This document shows, one piece after another, positions 5,930 through 6,269 of a stretch of DNA of 6,269 bases. The first letter of the stretch is position 1; the number at the start of each line of letters is the position of its first letter. The DNA is from Bdellovibrionales bacterium (lineage in GTDB: Bacteria; Bdellovibrionota; UBA2361; JAGRAS01): contig JAGRAS010000105.1 of assembly GCA_020434465.1 (NCBI GenBank), forward strand, positions 1-6,269, given 5' to 3'. Below the pieces are notes generated by a model that was given only the letters and a program-made list of their open reading frames with translations, was not told where the DNA came from and searched no databases. Made by a program: the position numbers and the translations under genes.

Positions 5930-6269
5930 CTAAGCTGCTTTTTTCTGCCTTAATTGACTAACATAATCTGCAACTCTGTCTAAGATTTTTTTGGGGCTAT
6001 TATGCCTTGCTAGTTTCGTCATTCCAATGGCTGAGCTAGTTGATGACTGAATATCCCGAACATTTGTGGCATTACGTAAAAAAGCAAGCTGGTTATCAAA
6101 TCTGCCTTTTTTAAATGAATCTTCAGCAAAACGCGAAGAAAACTCCAGATCAATAAAAATCAGGCTTTTGCCACAATTTGGCTCTGTACGTTTTGAACCT
6201 TTACCTGCTGCAACTACTTCATAAAATTCCACAAAAACTTCGTGCTTATTTCCATCTTTATCAAATATA
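5930..6269 (-). CDS. C-terminal part of an unrecognised protein, 5' end outside the window
   Basis: The frame runs open from the window edge to the TAG at 5932-5930, giving 112 visible residues. A GTG at 6232-6230 could look like a start, but the frame continues in a protein-like way before it (IFDKDGNKHEVF), with no ribosome binding site evident, so the gene most likely begins beyond the window. The visible part holds a segment with alternating hydrophobic residues (VEFYEVVAAGKGSKRT), a single cysteine in EPNCGKS, a hydrophobic strand SLIFIDLEF, and a charged C-terminal helix ending SQLRQKKAA. I do not recognise the family. It has no membrane segment in this part. It lies 214 bases upstream of the HDOD gene on the same strand, but the sigma-54 promoter between them argues against a simple operon. 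No strong terminator is visible after its stop. Confidence 0.6.
   Translation of the reverse strand, partial: IFDKDGNKHEVFVEFYEVVAAGKGSKRTEPNCGKSLIFIDLEFSSRFAEDSFKKGRFDNQLAFLRNATNVRDIQSSTSSAIGMTKLARHNSPKKILDRVADYVSQLRQKKAA

Noticed and set aside
6230..6232. GTG as a start codon for the minus-strand gene at the right edge
   Set aside because: The frame continues to the window edge with plausible protein sequence and no ribosome binding site is seen before the GTG.

Overview
The window (6269 bases, AT-rich) looks like chromosomal DNA of a Gram-negative bacterium, most likely a proteobacterium or a close relative. The reasons are a PrlC-type M3 oligopeptidase, three proteins with Sec signal peptides that would enter a periplasm, an HDOD signalling protein, and a sigma-54 type promoter. 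I cannot name a genus. I see no rRNA, tRNA, CRISPR array, transposase or phage gene.

Layout. Bases 1-1641 (+) hold the C-terminal four fifths of an M3 zinc oligopeptidase. A hairpin and a good sigma-70 promoter follow, then a tight two-gene unit (1762-2373 and 2380-2877, +) for two small exported proteins of unknown function. A 304-base gap (2878-3181) contains a structured hairpin just before the ribosome binding site of the next gene (3182-4150, +). That gene encodes an exported protein with a six-cysteine helical N-terminal segment and a conserved C-terminal domain of unknown function.

This gene converges on a minus-strand gene (4261-5715, -) for an HDOD protein with a probable GAF-like C-terminal domain. 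A long nested inverted repeat (4158-4261) fills the space between the two stop codons. The HDOD gene is preceded by a textbook GG-N10-GC sigma-54 promoter and two copies of a 14-base repeat. Upstream again, the window ends in the 3' part of an unrecognised minus-strand gene (5930-6269, -).

How the parts relate. The peptidase is a housekeeping cytosolic enzyme with no evident link to its neighbours. The two small exported proteins are co-transcribed and probably act together in the envelope. The cysteine-rich exported protein has its own long leader. The HDOD gene appears to be a separately regulated signalling gene that needs an enhancer-binding activator. I see no clear new multi-gene system. 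The features most worth following are the sigma-54 control region, the mirror-symmetric cysteine pattern, the structured leader and the long intergenic inverted repeat.
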